This document shows, one piece after another, positions 4,838 to 5,408 of a stretch of 5,408 bases of DNA. Numbering within the stretch: position 1 is the first letter of the stretch; each line of letters begins with the position of its first letter. A model generated the notes under the pieces. The model saw only the letters and a program-made list of their open reading frames with translations, searched no databases and had not been told where the DNA came from. Made by a program: the position numbers and the translations under genes. The stretch is from an uncultured Desulfovibrionaceae bacterium. Lineage in GTDB: Bacteria; Desulfobacterota; Desulfovibrionia; Desulfovibrionales; Desulfovibrionaceae. The stretch spans positions 1 to 5,408 of the forward strand of contig CAMQUX010000104.1 in NCBI GenBank assembly GCA_947037905.1, in the 5' to 3' direction.

Positions 4838-5408
4838 ATGGCAAGAATGATGAACATTGAAGAGCTAGTGAAAGAATTTCAAGTAGAAAAAGATACTCTA
4901 GTAGGACTTTTTAAAAGCATTGGTATCACTGTAAAAACGACTCAAAAAAACGTTTCAGAAGAAAACGTCGATAAACTACGCGCGCATCAAAAAACAAAAG
5001 CTGCTGCGGTAAATAGTACTATCATCATTCGCCGTAAAAAAGACACTGTAGCCGTTAAAGAGGAAATAGAAGAGCCGAAAGAAAAACCAGCTCAGAAAGT
5101 AACTCTTGATGAAAAAATCGAAAAAGATCTGCAAGAAGAAGCACTTAAAAATCAAAAAATAGAAGAAGAGCGTCTAGCCGCTGAAGCCGCACGCCAAGCT
5201 GATGAAGAAGAGCGTCAAGCTGTAGAAGCAGCACGCCAAGCTGCGACTATGGAACAAAAAACTGCTCAAGTAGTTGTTGAAGATGAAAGTCAAAAAGAAG
5301 AAAAGCTAGCAGAAACAGAAGCACCAGTTGCCGAAAAAGAAAAAGTAAGCAAAAAAGGAACAGCTCCAAATAATTCTTCTCCTGCAATTCGAGTAATATC
5401 TCGCCCAA
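4838..5408 (+). CDS. infB: Translation initiation factor IF-2, N-terminal part (3'-truncated by the window edge)
   Basis: IF-2 is the GTPase that places initiator fMet-tRNA on the 30S subunit and promotes 50S joining. I translated 190 codons by hand; the frame is still open at base 5408, so the GTPase and tRNA-binding domains are outside. Residues 1-52 (MARMMNIEELVKEFQV, then VGLFKSIGITVKTTQKNVS) form the small IF2_N domain. Next comes a charged, low-complexity linker typical of IF-2, including STIIIRRKK (60-68) and a long Glu/Lys/Gln/Ala stretch (about 73-172) that should be helical or disordered. AEAARQA and VEAARQA (115-121, 129-135) are an imperfect internal repeat. AGAGGA (4824-4829), lying over the end of ylxR, is 8 bases before the ATG. 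In-frame ATGs at codons 4 and 5 are less likely starts. Translational coupling to ylxR is likely. Confidence 0.93.
   Translation, partial: MARMMNIEELVKEFQVEKDTLVGLFKSIGITVKTTQKNVSEENVDKLRAHQKTKAAAVNSTIIIRRKKDTVAVKEEIEEPKEKPAQKVTLDEKIEKDLQEEALKNQKIEEERLAAEAARQADEEERQAVEAARQAATMEQKTAQVVVEDESQKEEKLAETEAPVAEKEKVSKKGTAPNNSSPAIRVISRP

Noticed and set aside
4838..5408. CRISPR, insertion sequence or phage remnants anywhere in the window
   Set aside because: No spaced direct repeats, transposase or integrase fragments, or att-like duplications seen; every gene is core and in its expected neighbourhood. The AARQA repeat in infB is a normal low-complexity IF-2 linker.

Overview
The window is AT-rich bacterial chromosome holding two gene clusters that point away from each other. 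On the minus strand, from the middle leftwards, are flgF, flgG and the first half of flgA: rod proteins and the P-ring chaperone of a Gram-negative flagellum. On the plus strand, from the middle rightwards, are rimP, nusA, ylxR and the start of infB, the classic ribosome maturation / transcription elongation / translation initiation operon. A P-ring assembly factor implies an outer membrane. From memory, the flgA-flgG-flgF | rimP-nusA-ylxR-infB order is the one in Desulfovibrio vulgaris and relatives. Together with the low GC this suggests a low-GC member of the Desulfovibrionaceae (Lawsonia-like). The family is inferred from synteny, and I could not test the species.

Layout: 1-509 flgA (minus, 3' end beyond the window); 561-1340 flgG (minus); 1390-2169 flgF (minus); 2170-2672 a 503-base non-coding control region; 2673-3161 rimP; 3173-4468 nusA; 4590-4832 ylxR; 4838-5408 infB (5' part only). 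Most genes have a recognisable Shine-Dalgarno sequence. The exception is ylxR, which follows a 121-base gap and has none that is clear.

The control region is the most informative part. Facing left, 38 bases before flgF, is an almost ideal sigma-54 (-24/-12) promoter with the required GG-N10-GC spacing, so the rod genes are probably driven by RpoN and an enhancer-binding flagellar regulator. Facing right is a strong intrinsic terminator (2454-2482). It is preceded by about 120 bases that can fold into a long rod and that begin just after a plausible sigma-70 promoter. No convincing gene lies upstream of this terminator, so it probably ends a small RNA or an attenuated leader of the rimP-nusA operon. 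The word TGAGATT occurs three times here. It could be an activator site for flgF or part of alternative RNA pairings. A second plus-strand promoter with a perfect TATAAT lies between the terminator and rimP.

The protein-coding content is ordinary and well conserved, and I found no new multi-gene system. The candidates for something undescribed are the structured RNA with its terminator and the repeated motif in the shared control region.
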